Assembly (NCBI GenBank): GCA_900066355.1
Contig: FMEL01000005.1
Coordinates: 76,889-140,888, forward strand
Direction: 5' to 3'
DNA: 64,000 nucleotides
DNA from: an uncultured Ruminococcus sp.
Lineage (GTDB): Bacteria > Bacillota > Clostridia > Lachnospirales > Lachnospiraceae
This document shows, piece by piece, positions 1 through 8,757 of the stretch; position 1 is the first letter of the stretch, and every line of letters starts with the position of its first letter. The notes beneath the pieces are model-generated. The model saw nothing but the letters and a program-made list of their open reading frames with translations. It was not told the DNA's origin and did not search any database. The translations under genes were made by a program, and so were the position numbers.

Positions 1-1
1 G

Positions 2-457
2 GGCTATGGCGGTGGGGAGAGCATAACCGTTCCTGTTTCCATAAAAACAATGGAAAGCTCAACTCCTTATATGTGCGCAGCAATAGTGTTTGGACTTGTA
101 CTTTTATATACTCTTTTTATCGCAGTTCTCATGTTGTTTTTAAATCTGGCTGCGGGAAATATGGCAGGGGTGATCGGTGCTTTTGCAGTCAGTCTGTATG
201 GGCTCCTGCTGAACCCAGATGTTTTCCGGAAACTGTTTCATTTTACAGAAAGTCAGGAATATAGGGCGAACGTGTTCTGCGGCTGGCTGTCTCCGTTGAA
301 CCAAGCTACCTTTCCCATGCACAGCTTTGGTTATGATTACCTGCCAGGGATCGGGATGAGCATGTTCATATTTGCAATATTAATCATAGCGCTGATCGGC
401 TTGTCAGCCGTCCGAATTAAGGGCTATAATTTCTCTTTTACGCAGACAAACGAATAA
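2..457 (+). CDS. ABC-2 type transporter permease, C-terminal part (gene starts before the window)
   Basis: The frame is open from base 2 with no stop, and the first ATG at 50 has no ribosome-binding site, so this is the tail of a longer gene. The visible part is a membrane protein with about three strongly hydrophobic segments, at roughly residues 26-50, 55-70 and 118-137 counting from the window start, separated by a polar loop. It ends directly before an ABC ATPase gene, which suggests a two-gene ABC-2 exporter of the bacteriocin-immunity or bacitracin-export type. The permease assignment rests mainly on this neighbour and the hydropathy. The substrate is unknown. Confidence 0.55.
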   Translation, partial: GYGGGESITVPVSIKTMESSTPYMCAAIVFGLVLLYTLFIAVLMLFLNLAAGNMAGVIGAFAVSLYGLLLNPDVFRKLFHFTESQEYRANVFCGWLSPLNQATFPMHSFGYDYLPGIGMSMFIFAILIIALIGLSAVRIKGYNFSFTQTNE

Positions 458-469
458 ATGGAGGGCAAA

Positions 470-1111
470 ATGGAATATGCAATCAGGTTGAAGGGACTGA
501 CAAAATCCTTTCAAAAAGAAAAAGTATTAAAGAACATTACCCATGATTTTGAAAAAGGGAAGATTCATGGGATTATGGGGTTTAACGGTTCAGGGAAAAC
601 CGTAATGTTTAAATGCATCTGTGGATTTTTACAACCTGAGAGCGGCACAGTGCTCGTAGGGGGAAAACAGATCGGGAAGGAGCTGGACTTTCCAGATTCC
701 GTAGGCATTATCATTGAAAACCCTGGCTTCTTTCTGGATCTCAGCGGTTTTGCGAATTTAAAGAGACTGGCGTCTCTGAAACACCGTATTTCCGATGACG
801 ATGTGAGGGCGACGATGCGTGCCCTAGGGCTTGATCCTCTGTCTAAAAAGAAGGTAGGACAGTATTCTCTTGGAATGCGTGAACGTCTTGGTATCGCACA
901 GGCAATCATGGAAGATCCGGAGCTTTTGATATTGGACGAGCCTTTTAATGGTCTGGACAAGCAGGGGGCAGGAGAGGTCTGCGAGCTTTTGCGGGGATTA
1001 AAGGAACGAGGGAAGACTATTCTTATCGCAGCACATAACATGCTGGAGATCGAATGGCTCTGCGATACGATCTGTGAGATGGATGCAGGTGTCCTGACGC
1101 AGATAAAATAA
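470..1111 (+). CDS. ABC transporter ATP-binding protein (BcrA-like)
   Basis: A 213-residue nucleotide-binding subunit. It has Walker A (GFNGSGKT, near residues 37-44), a variant signature YSLGMRERL, Walker B followed by the D loop (LLILDEPFNGLD), and a switch His in AAHN. It is short for the family because little follows the H loop. An ATG at 458 immediately follows the permease stop, but the GGAGGG at 460-465 points to the ATG at 470, so that start is preferred. It probably energises the permease encoded just upstream. The signature lacks the usual SGG, as is common in lantibiotic-immunity type ATPases. Its base composition resembles the chromosome more than the A+T-rich genes that follow. 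Confidence 0.85.
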   Translation: MEYAIRLKGLTKSFQKEKVLKNITHDFEKGKIHGIMGFNGSGKTVMFKCICGFLQPESGTVLVGGKQIGKELDFPDSVGIIIENPGFFLDLSGFANLKRLASLKHRISDDDVRATMRALGLDPLSKKKVGQYSLGMRERLGIAQAIMEDPELLILDEPFNGLDKQGAGEVCELLRGLKERGKTILIAAHNMLEIEWLCDTICEMDAGVLTQIK

Positions 1112-1129
1112 AAATACGGGGGAAAGAAT

Positions 1130-2548
1130 ATGGGAAAGGTATTAATTAAATGCATTCAAACACCAATGCAGAAATATTTTTATGATCGTTCTTTGGATTC
1201 TGTAGTTATGGTGAATGATGAAGAATATCAGATATTAAAAACTGTGGAAAAGACAAAATTGGTTCCTGATGGAGTGTTAAGACGGTTTGTGAAAAGTGGA
1301 TTATTGCGTGAGACTGCGATAGAAGAAATTGAGCATCCTGAGACAGAAAACTTACATTTGTTGGCAGAACATTATATGGGCAATCTGATTTTGCAGGTAA
1401 CTCAGCAGTGTAATTTGAGATGCAAATATTGTGCATATTCTGGAAACTACTATAATCGTTCCCATACGTCAAATAGGATGGATTTCGAGACAGCCAAAAA
1501 AGCAATAGACTTTTATTTGAAAAGAAGCGAAAAAGCGGATCAACTTGCATTATCATTTTATGGGGGTGAGCCTCTTCTGGAATTTGAATTGATTAAGAAA
1601 TGTGTTTCCTATATTTTACAACGTAAAGGGGATAAAAAAATTCTTTTTACTATGACGACTAATGGGACTTTAATGACAGAAGATGTCATAGAATTTTTGG
1701 TAAAATATGAGTTTAATCTTATGATTAGCCTTGATGGTGATAAGAAAAGTCACGATATAAATCGAAGATTTAAAACAGGAAAAGGTTCATTTGACATTAT
1801 TTTAGAAAATTTGAGTAGACTGAAAGCTTACAATGAAGAGTACTATTCAAAAGTTTTGTTTAATTGTGTTATTAGTTCTTCATCAGATCTTGAAAATATA
1901 TATCGATTTTATTCGGAAGAAGAGCTGTTTGAAGCAGGGACAGTGAATTTCAATTATGTAAATCCAGTTGGTTTAAAAGATGAGACATTGTCGCGCATAA
2001 CACAAAAAAATTTCAGAGTACATCGACTAGCATATATAAAGATGATTTTATCTGTATTAGAGAAGCGAAAATGGGATGCACAAAGTCGATTGTTGCGAAG
2101 AGAACTGCAAGATATTGAGTTATTATATGAACAGCTACATAGTCATGTTGCTGAAGGCAAAAAAACACATCATGGTGGTCCATGCATTCCTGCAGTTAGA
2201 AGACTATTTGTGGATACAAAAGGTGAATTTTTTCCATGTGAAAGAGTTTCGGAAGAAGATTCAGAAATGTGCATCGGAAGTTTGGATTCGGGATTTGATT
2301 TTGATAAAATGAGTTTCCTACTTAACCATGGTAAGATGATTAAAGAAAAATGTTTAGGATGTTGGAATTTGAGAATGTGTGCATATTGTTTGGCGCAAAT
2401 TCCAAAAGATAATCAGATATTAACAGAAAATATGTTGCTACAGCAATGTGAAAACTCAAAAGAAAGTACACTTTTATTGCTATATAAATTGTGTATACTT
2501 GTTGAGTTTGGATATAAAGGAAATGAAAATTTGCAAGTATTAAAATAA
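1130..2548 (+). CDS. ccpM: Radical SAM/SPASM peptide maturase of the Cys-rich peptide (CcpM) type
   Basis: A 472-residue radical SAM protein. The CxxxCxxC cluster motif lies at C94, C98 and C101 (CNLRCKYC), followed by the glycine-rich FYGGEPLLE motif. The first 85 residues form an N-terminal region like the peptide-recognition domains of RiPP maturases. A cysteine-rich SPASM-like tail (GGPC, FFPCER, KCLGCW, MCAYC) could bind auxiliary Fe-S clusters. Such enzymes modify a precursor peptide, commonly by thioether or other C-centred crosslinks. Here the partner is the six-Cys precursor at 3972. It is followed closely by two companion genes of the same family of clusters. The CcpM name rests on recalled family organisation and motif fit; the exact chemistry is not known to me. 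Confidence 0.85.
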   Translation: MGKVLIKCIQTPMQKYFYDRSLDSVVMVNDEEYQILKTVEKTKLVPDGVLRRFVKSGLLRETAIEEIEHPETENLHLLAEHYMGNLILQVTQQCNLRCKYCAYSGNYYNRSHTSNRMDFETAKKAIDFYLKRSEKADQLALSFYGGEPLLEFELIKKCVSYILQRKGDKKILFTMTTNGTLMTEDVIEFLVKYEFNLMISLDGDKKSHDINRRFKTGKGSFDIILENLSRLKAYNEEYYSKVLFNCVISSSSDLENIYRFYSEEELFEAGTVNFNYVNPVGLKDETLSRITQKNFRVHRLAYIKMILSVLEKRKWDAQSRLLRRELQDIELLYEQLHSHVAEGKKTHHGGPCIPAVRRLFVDTKGEFFPCERVSEEDSEMCIGSLDSGFDFDKMSFLLNHGKMIKEKCLGCWNLRMCAYCLAQIPKDNQILTENMLLQQCENSKESTLLLLYKLCILVEFGYKGNENLQVLK

Positions 2549-2558
2549 AGGAGTGCAT

Positions 2559-3608
2559 ATGGAAAAATTAGTTGTGTTTCCATTAAATAATGACACAGAA
2601 ATACTTATCAAGGGATTGAAAGAAAACAAATTATATCAGGTGGTTGCGGTATCCAGCTATATAGAAGATAGGAGTAGGCTTGAACTATTACAAAAGAAGA
2701 GTTCGATATATTGTAGTACAGAATTTGAAGAATGTCTTACTCGAGCTGATGCTATTGTTTTTTCAGAAAATACAATGGGATATAGTTATGACGGATACCA
2801 AAAAAGAGTGCAAATGGCATTAGACTCAGGGAAAAAGATTTATGCTGGTTTAGCACTGCTAGATAAGATTCAAATTGACAGAGATAAAGTATGTATATTA
2901 CAGGAAAGTGAATTGTCAGATGAAGTTGTTTCGCCAAATAAAAAAGAAATAGATATTCCGGTAATATCAGTCATGGGATTGGGCGAAAATTGCGATAAAT
3001 TCCAATTGCAAGTGAAGATTAAAAAGGTGATTGAAAAACAGGGGTATCGTGTACTGGCACTTTGCTCTAACGTTCTCGGTGGATTTTTAGGAATGGAAAA
3101 TCTTCCTGGCTTTCTATATTCAAAATTCATGTCTTATCCAGAAAAGATTATTGCTTTAAATCATTGGATACATACAAAAGTAAAACAACAGGAGTACGAT
3201 GTGATTCTTGTGGGTTGCCCTGGTGGTGTTTCGGAATTTGAAAAATATGAAACAAATTATTTTGGCGAGTTACCTCTGATTATTTCAAACGCATTGGATG
3301 TAGATATAGGCTTTTTGGCTTTGTATAGGTATACTGATTTGAATTATACTGTATTAAAAAATATAAGCGATTTTGTTCTAAGAAAATATAATACACCAGT
3401 GAAAGAATATATTCTTTCACGACAATTTTATAAGGCGGATCATGAATGGAAAAAGATACGGTATTATACCATGGAGGATATGAATGAAAAACCAGCGATA
3501 CCTGAAAATTCTGAATATCAAGTCCTTGATATATTTGATGATACTAAAATTGAAAAAGAAATTTTGAAAATTTTGGAAGAACTTGCAAATAATATTTTTG
3601 TAATATAA
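2559..3608 (+). CDS. Peptide maturation system protein (companion of Cys-rich RiPP clusters)
   Basis: A 349-residue soluble protein that fits the uncharacterised family usually found next to CcpM-type maturases (TIGR04066-like, from memory). Residues near 130-230 contain a segment like a nucleotide- or metallocofactor-binding P-loop relative (ISVMGLGENCDKFQLQVK, then DVILVGCPGG), but no complete Walker A is seen. The ATG at 2559 is preferred over a GTG at 2553 because the GTG overlaps the Shine-Dalgarno AAAGGAG. The gene starts 10 bases after the maturase stop, so the two are probably cotranscribed. Its role is unknown; it may assist modification of the precursor. Confidence 0.7.
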   Translation: MEKLVVFPLNNDTEILIKGLKENKLYQVVAVSSYIEDRSRLELLQKKSSIYCSTEFEECLTRADAIVFSENTMGYSYDGYQKRVQMALDSGKKIYAGLALLDKIQIDRDKVCILQESELSDEVVSPNKKEIDIPVISVMGLGENCDKFQLQVKIKKVIEKQGYRVLALCSNVLGGFLGMENLPGFLYSKFMSYPEKIIALNHWIHTKVKQQEYDVILVGCPGGVSEFEKYETNYFGELPLIISNALDVDIGFLALYRYTDLNYTVLKNISDFVLRKYNTPVKEYILSRQFYKADHEWKKIRYYTMEDMNEKPAIPENSEYQVLDIFDDTKIEKEILKILEELANNIFVI

Positions 3609-3621
3609 GTGAGGAGATAGG

Positions 3622-3858
3622 ATGGAAGAGCTAATTAAAAATGTGATATTGAAATACACAATGATAAAAGTAGAAAATTCAGAACAGAATCTATTGGATT
3701 TGCCTGTAGTAGAAGAGTGCTGGATATATGTGATAATGGAATTAGAGAATACATATAATTTGCCGATTATAAAATTGCTGGATGATATAAAAGTGGATGA
3801 GTTTAATTTGCAAACAATATGCGATAAATTAAATCACATACGAAAAGTAGCATTTTGA
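3622..3858 (+). CDS. Acyl-carrier-related small protein of the RiPP maturation system
   Basis: A 78-residue acidic helical protein shaped like an acyl or peptidyl carrier protein. It resembles the acyl carrier-related component known from CLI_3235-type clusters. The typical DSL phosphopantetheine site is not obvious: the region around LPVVEECWIYVIMELE has no clear Asp-Ser-Leu, so it may not be loaded with a prosthetic arm. A GAGGAGA site precedes the ATG by about eight bases. It is the last gene of the three-gene maturation unit upstream of the precursor. The function is inferred from family context only. Confidence 0.65.
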   Translation: MEELIKNVILKYTMIKVENSEQNLLDLPVVEECWIYVIMELENTYNLPIIKLLDDIKVDEFNLQTICDKLNHIRKVAF

Positions 3859-3971
3859 ATTAGTTTATTCTATATCCGGAAATTATAATATGAAATATCA
3901 TATATCTGTTTCTCTTGGCACCAATGAAGCGGAAATATTGATATTATTTTAACAGAAAGGAGGAGAACCGT

Positions 3972-4142
3972 ATGAAGAAACTCAACAAAAATATGAAGAA
4001 AAACAGGAACACGATTGAGTCTTTTGGGTGCGTTTGTGGATGTGGTTGCCCATGTTCATATTGTGCTGCGACTTGGTTATCTCAGCATAATGCGGATGCT
4101 TCAAGAGTGGTTATTAGTAATGACAATAGCGTAATGTACTAA
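3972..4142 (+). CDS. Cys-rich RiPP precursor peptide (CLI_3235-type)
   Basis: A 56-residue peptide with an ideal ribosome-binding site (AAAGGAGGAG, 3956-3965). The basic leader MKKLNKNMKKNRNTIESFG is followed by a dense cysteine core with C20, C22, C24, C26, C28 and C31 in the pattern CxCxCxCxCxxC. A 25-residue hydrophilic tail ends in SVMY. The TIES(F/Y) segment before the alternating cysteines matches what I recall of CLI_3235 bacteriocin precursors. It lies between the maturase unit and the transport/protease unit, and a hairpin follows it. The alternating cysteines are the likely sites of radical SAM crosslinking. There is a single precursor copy. The product's activity (bacteriocin or signal) is unproven. 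Confidence 0.85.
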   Translation: MKKLNKNMKKNRNTIESFGCVCGCGCPCSYCAATWLSQHNADASRVVISNDNSVMY

Positions 4143-4166
4143 CAAGTTATAGTTACTAGTACATAG

Positions 4167-4210
4167 AACAGACTGCCTTATACATTAAAATAAATAAGGT
4201 AGTCTGTTTC
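4167..4210 (+). terminator. Hairpin after the RiPP precursor, probable terminator or attenuator
   Basis: A 14-bp stem (4167-4180 with 4195-4209, one G-U type mismatch) and a 14-base A+T loop start 25 bases after the precursor stop. The 3' side runs into GTTTC rather than a long T tract. It may therefore act as a partial terminator or a stability hairpin that raises precursor mRNA over the downstream genes. Confidence 0.65.
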
Positions 4211-4321
4211 TAAAAAATATACGAAAACGTTAATAGTGTCAGGAAGGTATTTATAAGTTAAAGAGTTTATAATTGAAGTTTCGTGAAAAAGCGACAATTC
4301 TATAAGATATATGGAGGAAAA

Positions 4322-5842
4322 ATGAAAAAAAGTGTTCTAGCAATTATGGTAGGTGCGTTGTGTATTATTCTTTCCAGCTGTCAGGAAACACCAGAGGAGA
4401 GTTCGGTAGTCAGCAAAGTGGATGGGATTAGCGAGGCGGCTGTCTGTGAACCTCTTAAAAAAGGAGAAAAGAGAGAGACAAATGTTCCAACGCATTGGAA
4501 ATTTGAAGAAAAGAAAAGCAACGACCGTGTGGTTATCCAGGCAGATATTAAGTTGGGCGAACAAAGCATTGGCAATCTTCCAGTCATAGAGATGCAAAAT
4601 CACGAGTTAACGCAGGAAGAACTGAATGGATTGATTGATTATTTTACGGACGGTGAGGAACTATATATGCCACAGATGGTGACAAAGGATGCGTATCAGG
4701 AAGTGTTAGACAGGATTTCCAGCAAGGAAGGAAGTTACTTGCAATCAGCATATTCTACATCGATTGCAGGGATTCAAAACGCAACCCGAGAGGGGATGGA
4801 GCTTGCACCGGATGAAGCGTCTGCACCGGAAAAGATGGAGATAAAATTTCAAAAAAAAACAGAGGATCACGGTGTGGAAGCGGCACGGAGTTGGATGAGT
4901 ACTGAATTGGAAAACACAGATACAGAGGATTATTTTACTGCAGATGTGGGCGAGGACAGGAAGGCATATATAGAAGCAGAGCGGTATAATCAGGAAATTG
5001 ACAATGACAGTAGTTTTCTCTGGATGGAGGGTTCTAATTTTATAGAAGAAGAAACAATAGAAACTGAGGAAATGCAGAGTGAGTATTACAGTAGCTTTGG
5101 CATGGATACCAACGGCTATACAGAGAAATTTCATGAACTGGCAGATGCGTATCGAAAGTGCATGGACAAGATCACCTTTACAGAGGAAGATGGAAAGGAA
5201 CAGGCAGAACAAGTTTTAGAGGATTTAGGTATCGATGGAATGGGCCTTGTAGATTCTGATCGTACCGTGTGGTTCCCGAATGGCGCATGTTCAGAGCGCA
5301 ATGGTCTGGGACTTGGTAGTGATGCTTTGTGGCAGGGAGATCTGGATAGAGGATTACCGGGATATCTGTATTGTTTTTCGAAAAGTGTAGAGGGTATTAC
5401 TTCAGTTCCTGATGGCGTGGTTGCGGAAGAAACAGTGGATAGTTATGTGCCTCCGTTCCAGGTAGAAACAATCTCTATTCTGATAACAGAGGAAGGAATT
5501 AAATATTTTAAATGGGATGGGATATCGGAAGAAGTCTGTACGGTGACGGAAAATACAAAGCTTCTGCCTTTTGAAAAAATACAGGCAAAGCTGACAGATC
5601 AGATTTTTTATTGGTATTCCGGAAAAGGCCAGTCTGCCAACGACACTACCGCACTGGAGTATGATGTGGTAAACGCAAAATTGCAGTATACTTATACCAC
5701 AGCCTATCAGGAGCCGAAACACGCATGGTTGGTTCCAGCATGGATTTTTACTGTCAGGGAAAGTATTGGTGGAAATTCTCTACAGGAGCTTTCTTATGTG
5801 ATCAATGCTTATGATGGCAGTGTGATTGGAGAAGCATATTAG
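4322..5842 (+). CDS. Large lipoprotein of unknown function in the RiPP cluster
   Basis: A 506-residue lipoprotein. The signal peptide MKKSVLAIMVGALCIILSSC has a lipobox ending at C20, and a long acidic extracellular domain follows. The ATG at 4322 has GGAGG in front; a GTG 39 bases upstream has no site and would spoil the signal peptide. The C-terminal third (from about residue 380) has alternating strands ending in YVINAYDGSVIG, reminiscent of PepSY/YpeB-like propeptide folds. It resembles, from memory, DUF6034-type Clostridia lipoproteins. Its place between precursor and protease suggests a cell-surface role such as self-immunity or peptide handling, but that is inference. Confidence 0.7.
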   Translation: MKKSVLAIMVGALCIILSSCQETPEESSVVSKVDGISEAAVCEPLKKGEKRETNVPTHWKFEEKKSNDRVVIQADIKLGEQSIGNLPVIEMQNHELTQEELNGLIDYFTDGEELYMPQMVTKDAYQEVLDRISSKEGSYLQSAYSTSIAGIQNATREGMELAPDEASAPEKMEIKFQKKTEDHGVEAARSWMSTELENTDTEDYFTADVGEDRKAYIEAERYNQEIDNDSSFLWMEGSNFIEEETIETEEMQSEYYSSFGMDTNGYTEKFHELADAYRKCMDKITFTEEDGKEQAEQVLEDLGIDGMGLVDSDRTVWFPNGACSERNGLGLGSDALWQGDLDRGLPGYLYCFSKSVEGITSVPDGVVAEETVDSYVPPFQVETISILITEEGIKYFKWDGISEEVCTVTENTKLLPFEKIQAKLTDQIFYWYSGKGQSANDTTALEYDVVNAKLQYTYTTAYQEPKHAWLVPAWIFTVRESIGGNSLQELSYVINAYDGSVIGEAY

Positions 5843-5957
5843 GGTTCAGCGACACTTGAATTTTTATTGACCATAGAATTACAAGGTTTATCATGAGAAT
5901 AATAAATATGCGATATTTGGCTTGGATATATAACAGGTAAGAATAGGAATAGTGCAA

Positions 5958-7052
5958 ATGATTAAGCTCGCATTGATTGATAACGGTATACCTTATCATA
6001 TGAGAAATAACAGGAATCAAAGGATTGTTCATAAATCTTTTTTGGCTTCTAAATGCGATCCAAGTGAGTATAAAGACGATAAATCATTCCATGGCGCTGT
6101 ATGCGTCGGAATTATCACAAGCATATGTAGTGATATAGAATTATGGGACTTGAATGTGACTGACTCTGCAGGAACAACACAGATCACAGTTTTGCTGGAA
6201 GCTTTGGAATGGTGTATTCAAAATAAAATAAAGTTAATTCACATGAGTCTTGGAACAATCAATTATTTTGATATTAAACCCTTATGGATTCAAATAAAAA
6301 GATTACTTGATGCTGATGCGATTATAGTAGCAGCATATCATAACAGAAATATAAAGACTTATCCAGCTGCATATCCAGGTGTTTTTGGTGTCAGGCAGGA
6401 TCGTTATGGTCTTTTGGGAAATGGTCAAATTCTGTTTCAAGAACAAAAAGGTTATAATATTGAGAATTCTATTATAGCAAATTTTTCGTGGAATGGGATC
6501 GTAAATCAAGCCAATAGTTATGCGGCTCCTGTTGTCACTGGACATATTGCTACATATTTAAACAGAAAGCCCACAGCAGGATTTGATGATGTTATGGACT
6601 TTTTGATGACTATAGCAACGCATAAATCTGATTATCCGGATATACTAGAAAATGTAATAAGGGATAAAACCAATATAGAGATACCGGTAATTGCCGGTAT
6701 TGATTTAGATTACGAGGAAATGATACAGCTAAAAGTGATGTTTAGTCAGAACGGTTATTACGCAATAAATCTGCAGAAAAATCCTTTAGATGAAAATGTA
6801 ATTCCTTTAGAATATTATGACGATTCCAATGAGTCATTGAACGATATCCTTTATACAGTATATATAGCTTATGAACCTGATATTATTCTTTTGAATCAAG
6901 AGGAAGAAATATTTGAAAGTAGTAAGGCATCAGATATAGATATGTATATTGTGCGTAAAAATAATATGTATGAATTGTATGCAGAAGATCGAATAGGAAT
7001 AACTTACAATATAGAGGATATATATGAGCTTGTTTGTCAATATTTTGCTTAA
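5958..7052 (+). CDS. Minimal S8 (subtilisin-like) peptidase of the RiPP cluster
   Basis: A 364-residue cytoplasmic-looking subtilase without signal peptide or propeptide. Asp8 (ALIDNG), His45 (SFHG) and Ser187 (ANSYAAP) form the expected triad, and the oxyanion Asn is in AAYHN. The usual GTS around the serine is replaced by ANS, a divergent nucleophile loop. About 150 C-terminal residues have no family I recognise. The ATG at 5958 is chosen because the AGGA at 5945-5948 is too close to the GTG at 5952. The most plausible role is leader-peptide removal from the Cys-rich precursor, as S8 proteases accompany such clusters. Whether the altered loop is still active is open. Confidence 0.75.
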   Translation: MIKLALIDNGIPYHMRNNRNQRIVHKSFLASKCDPSEYKDDKSFHGAVCVGIITSICSDIELWDLNVTDSAGTTQITVLLEALEWCIQNKIKLIHMSLGTINYFDIKPLWIQIKRLLDADAIIVAAYHNRNIKTYPAAYPGVFGVRQDRYGLLGNGQILFQEQKGYNIENSIIANFSWNGIVNQANSYAAPVVTGHIATYLNRKPTAGFDDVMDFLMTIATHKSDYPDILENVIRDKTNIEIPVIAGIDLDYEEMIQLKVMFSQNGYYAINLQKNPLDENVIPLEYYDDSNESLNDILYTVYIAYEPDIILLNQEEEIFESSKASDIDMYIVRKNNMYELYAEDRIGITYNIEDIYELVCQYFA

Positions 7053-7071
7053 CGAATAGTGAGGATGGCAA

Positions 7072-8757
7072 TTGGATATGAGAGAAAATGGGAAAACATG
7101 GTATCGAATTTGTAAAATGTTGTGTGAATATAAAAAGTATTTTCCAGGGATTATCTGTTGCCTTTTGGGTTCATCATTCATAACGTTTATACACCCACTG
7201 CTTATAAGACAAATAACAGATTGTGGTATATTGCAGAAAAACATGAAATACATTCTTTTATTTTCTGTTATATTAATAATAATTTCTTTAACCCAGCAAG
7301 AGTTAAATATAATCCAAACAAAATTATTTTCAAATGTACATAATCAGTTTACACATTCTCTCTATAAAAAGACTTACTGGAAAATCAATAGGATGAAAAT
7401 ACAGTATTTTGCTGAAAGAGGAAGTGCAGAGATTATAAATACAATTGGTATGGATATTGATAATGTGTCATCTGTTGTGGATCAGATTACTCAGTTTTCT
7501 ATATCATCAATTCTCCAAATAATAGGAGGAGTAGTTGGGCTGTCCTTATTAGACTGGAAATTAGCAATATTGATAGAAGCAATTATTCCACTGAAATTTA
7601 TAATAGTGTCCTATTGTGCAAACAAGAAACGGGAAGTGTTTGAACAGTGGATTGAGGATAAACGAAAGTTTATGAGTTGGTTTGCCGAGTGTATAAATGG
7701 AATTCATGAAATGAAGCTCTGGAATCTGTTTCAGGTAAAAAAATCTCAATTTGAAGGTCTGCAAAAAGATTTGATGGATTCATATAAAAAGAACGCAATG
7801 CTAGATGAATATAGTACTGTCAGTGTTGTAGTAATAGACACGGTTGTAAATGCGTTATTATATATATTAAGTGGGCTTTTTATAATAAAAGGAGAATTCA
7901 CTATAGGCGGAGCATTTGCTTTTATTACATATAGTGCATATGTTGTAAATCCAATTTCAGCATTGATAAACATTAAATATTATTTTGCGCAAATTGAGCC
8001 ATCGGCAAAACGTCTTTTTGAGTTATGGGGACAACCGGAAGAATTGGAAATGAAATTATGTGAAATGAAACCTGAGAAAATTTATCAAGATAGGGATATG
8101 GTTTTTGAAGTAAAAAATCTTGTCTTTGGTTATGAACCAGGACACCCTATTTTAAATGGTATTTCACTATGTGTAAAAAAAGGGGAACGAATTGCGATCG
8201 TAGGAGAAAATGGAAGTGGCAAATCAACACTTTTGAACCTTTTGGCGGGATTCTACCGGCCACAAAAAGGAATAATAAAATTGTATGGAGCTCCTGTGGA
8301 ATTGATGGATATACAAGATATGAGAAATAGAATTGCGGTTATAAGCCAAAGACCATATCTATTCCAAGGGACTATAGAGGAGAATGTTAATATCGATGGA
8401 AAGGCGTCAAGAGATGCAGTTGTTGAAGCATGTAGAAAAAGTGGTGCTTTAGGTTTTATTGAAAAATTGGATCATGGATTTGGACAAAAAATTGGACAAG
8501 ATGGTGCAAAACTTTCTGGAGGAGAAAGACAAAAGATAGCTGTAGCTAGGGCTCTGCTGAAAAATGCAGACATTTTACTTATGGATGAGGCTACAGAAGG
8601 ATTTGATGTTGAATCAAATGAAGCTTTACGTGAGTTATTACATAGTGAATTAAAAAATAAGACTATCGTTTTTATTACGCATAAGTATAAAGAACTGGAA
8701 AGTGTTGATAAAGTATATCGCCTTTCAAAAGGAATTTTAGAATTGGTGCGGAGTTAG
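7072..8757 (+). CDS. ABC exporter, fused membrane and ATPase domains
   Basis: A 561-residue half-transporter. The N-terminal six-helix ABC exporter domain covers about residues 15-320, and the ATPase domain has Walker A GENGSGKST near 377-385, signature LSGGERQ near 480-486 and Walker B LLMDEATEGFD near 501. There is no N-terminal C39 peptidase, so leader removal must come from another protein, plausibly the neighbouring S8 protease. The start is TTG at 7072, placed 6 bases after GAGGA; the ATG at 7078 is too far from that site. It probably exports the mature peptide as a homodimer. Codon use is strongly A+T-biased like the rest of the cluster. Confidence 0.85.
   Translation: MDMRENGKTWYRICKMLCEYKKYFPGIICCLLGSSFITFIHPLLIRQITDCGILQKNMKYILLFSVILIIISLTQQELNIIQTKLFSNVHNQFTHSLYKKTYWKINRMKIQYFAERGSAEIINTIGMDIDNVSSVVDQITQFSISSILQIIGGVVGLSLLDWKLAILIEAIIPLKFIIVSYCANKKREVFEQWIEDKRKFMSWFAECINGIHEMKLWNLFQVKKSQFEGLQKDLMDSYKKNAMLDEYSTVSVVVIDTVVNALLYILSGLFIIKGEFTIGGAFAFITYSAYVVNPISALINIKYYFAQIEPSAKRLFELWGQPEELEMKLCEMKPEKIYQDRDMVFEVKNLVFGYEPGHPILNGISLCVKKGERIAIVGENGSGKSTLLNLLAGFYRPQKGIIKLYGAPVELMDIQDMRNRIAVISQRPYLFQGTIEENVNIDGKASRDAVVEACRKSGALGFIEKLDHGFGQKIGQDGAKLSGGERQKIAVARALLKNADILLMDEATEGFDVESNEALRELLHSELKNKTIVFITHKYKELESVDKVYRLSKGILELVRS

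Noticed and set aside
565..1155. Minus-strand 196-residue frame
   Set aside because: It is an antisense shadow of the ABC ATPase, with no family motifs.
2553..2558. GTG start for the peptide maturation protein
   Set aside because: It overlaps the Shine-Dalgarno sequence; the ATG at 2559 has correct spacing.
5958..7052. Missing 5' half of the interrupted S8 peptidase
   Set aside because: This gene is a complete, separate subtilase with its own Asp, His and Ser and A+T-rich codon use.
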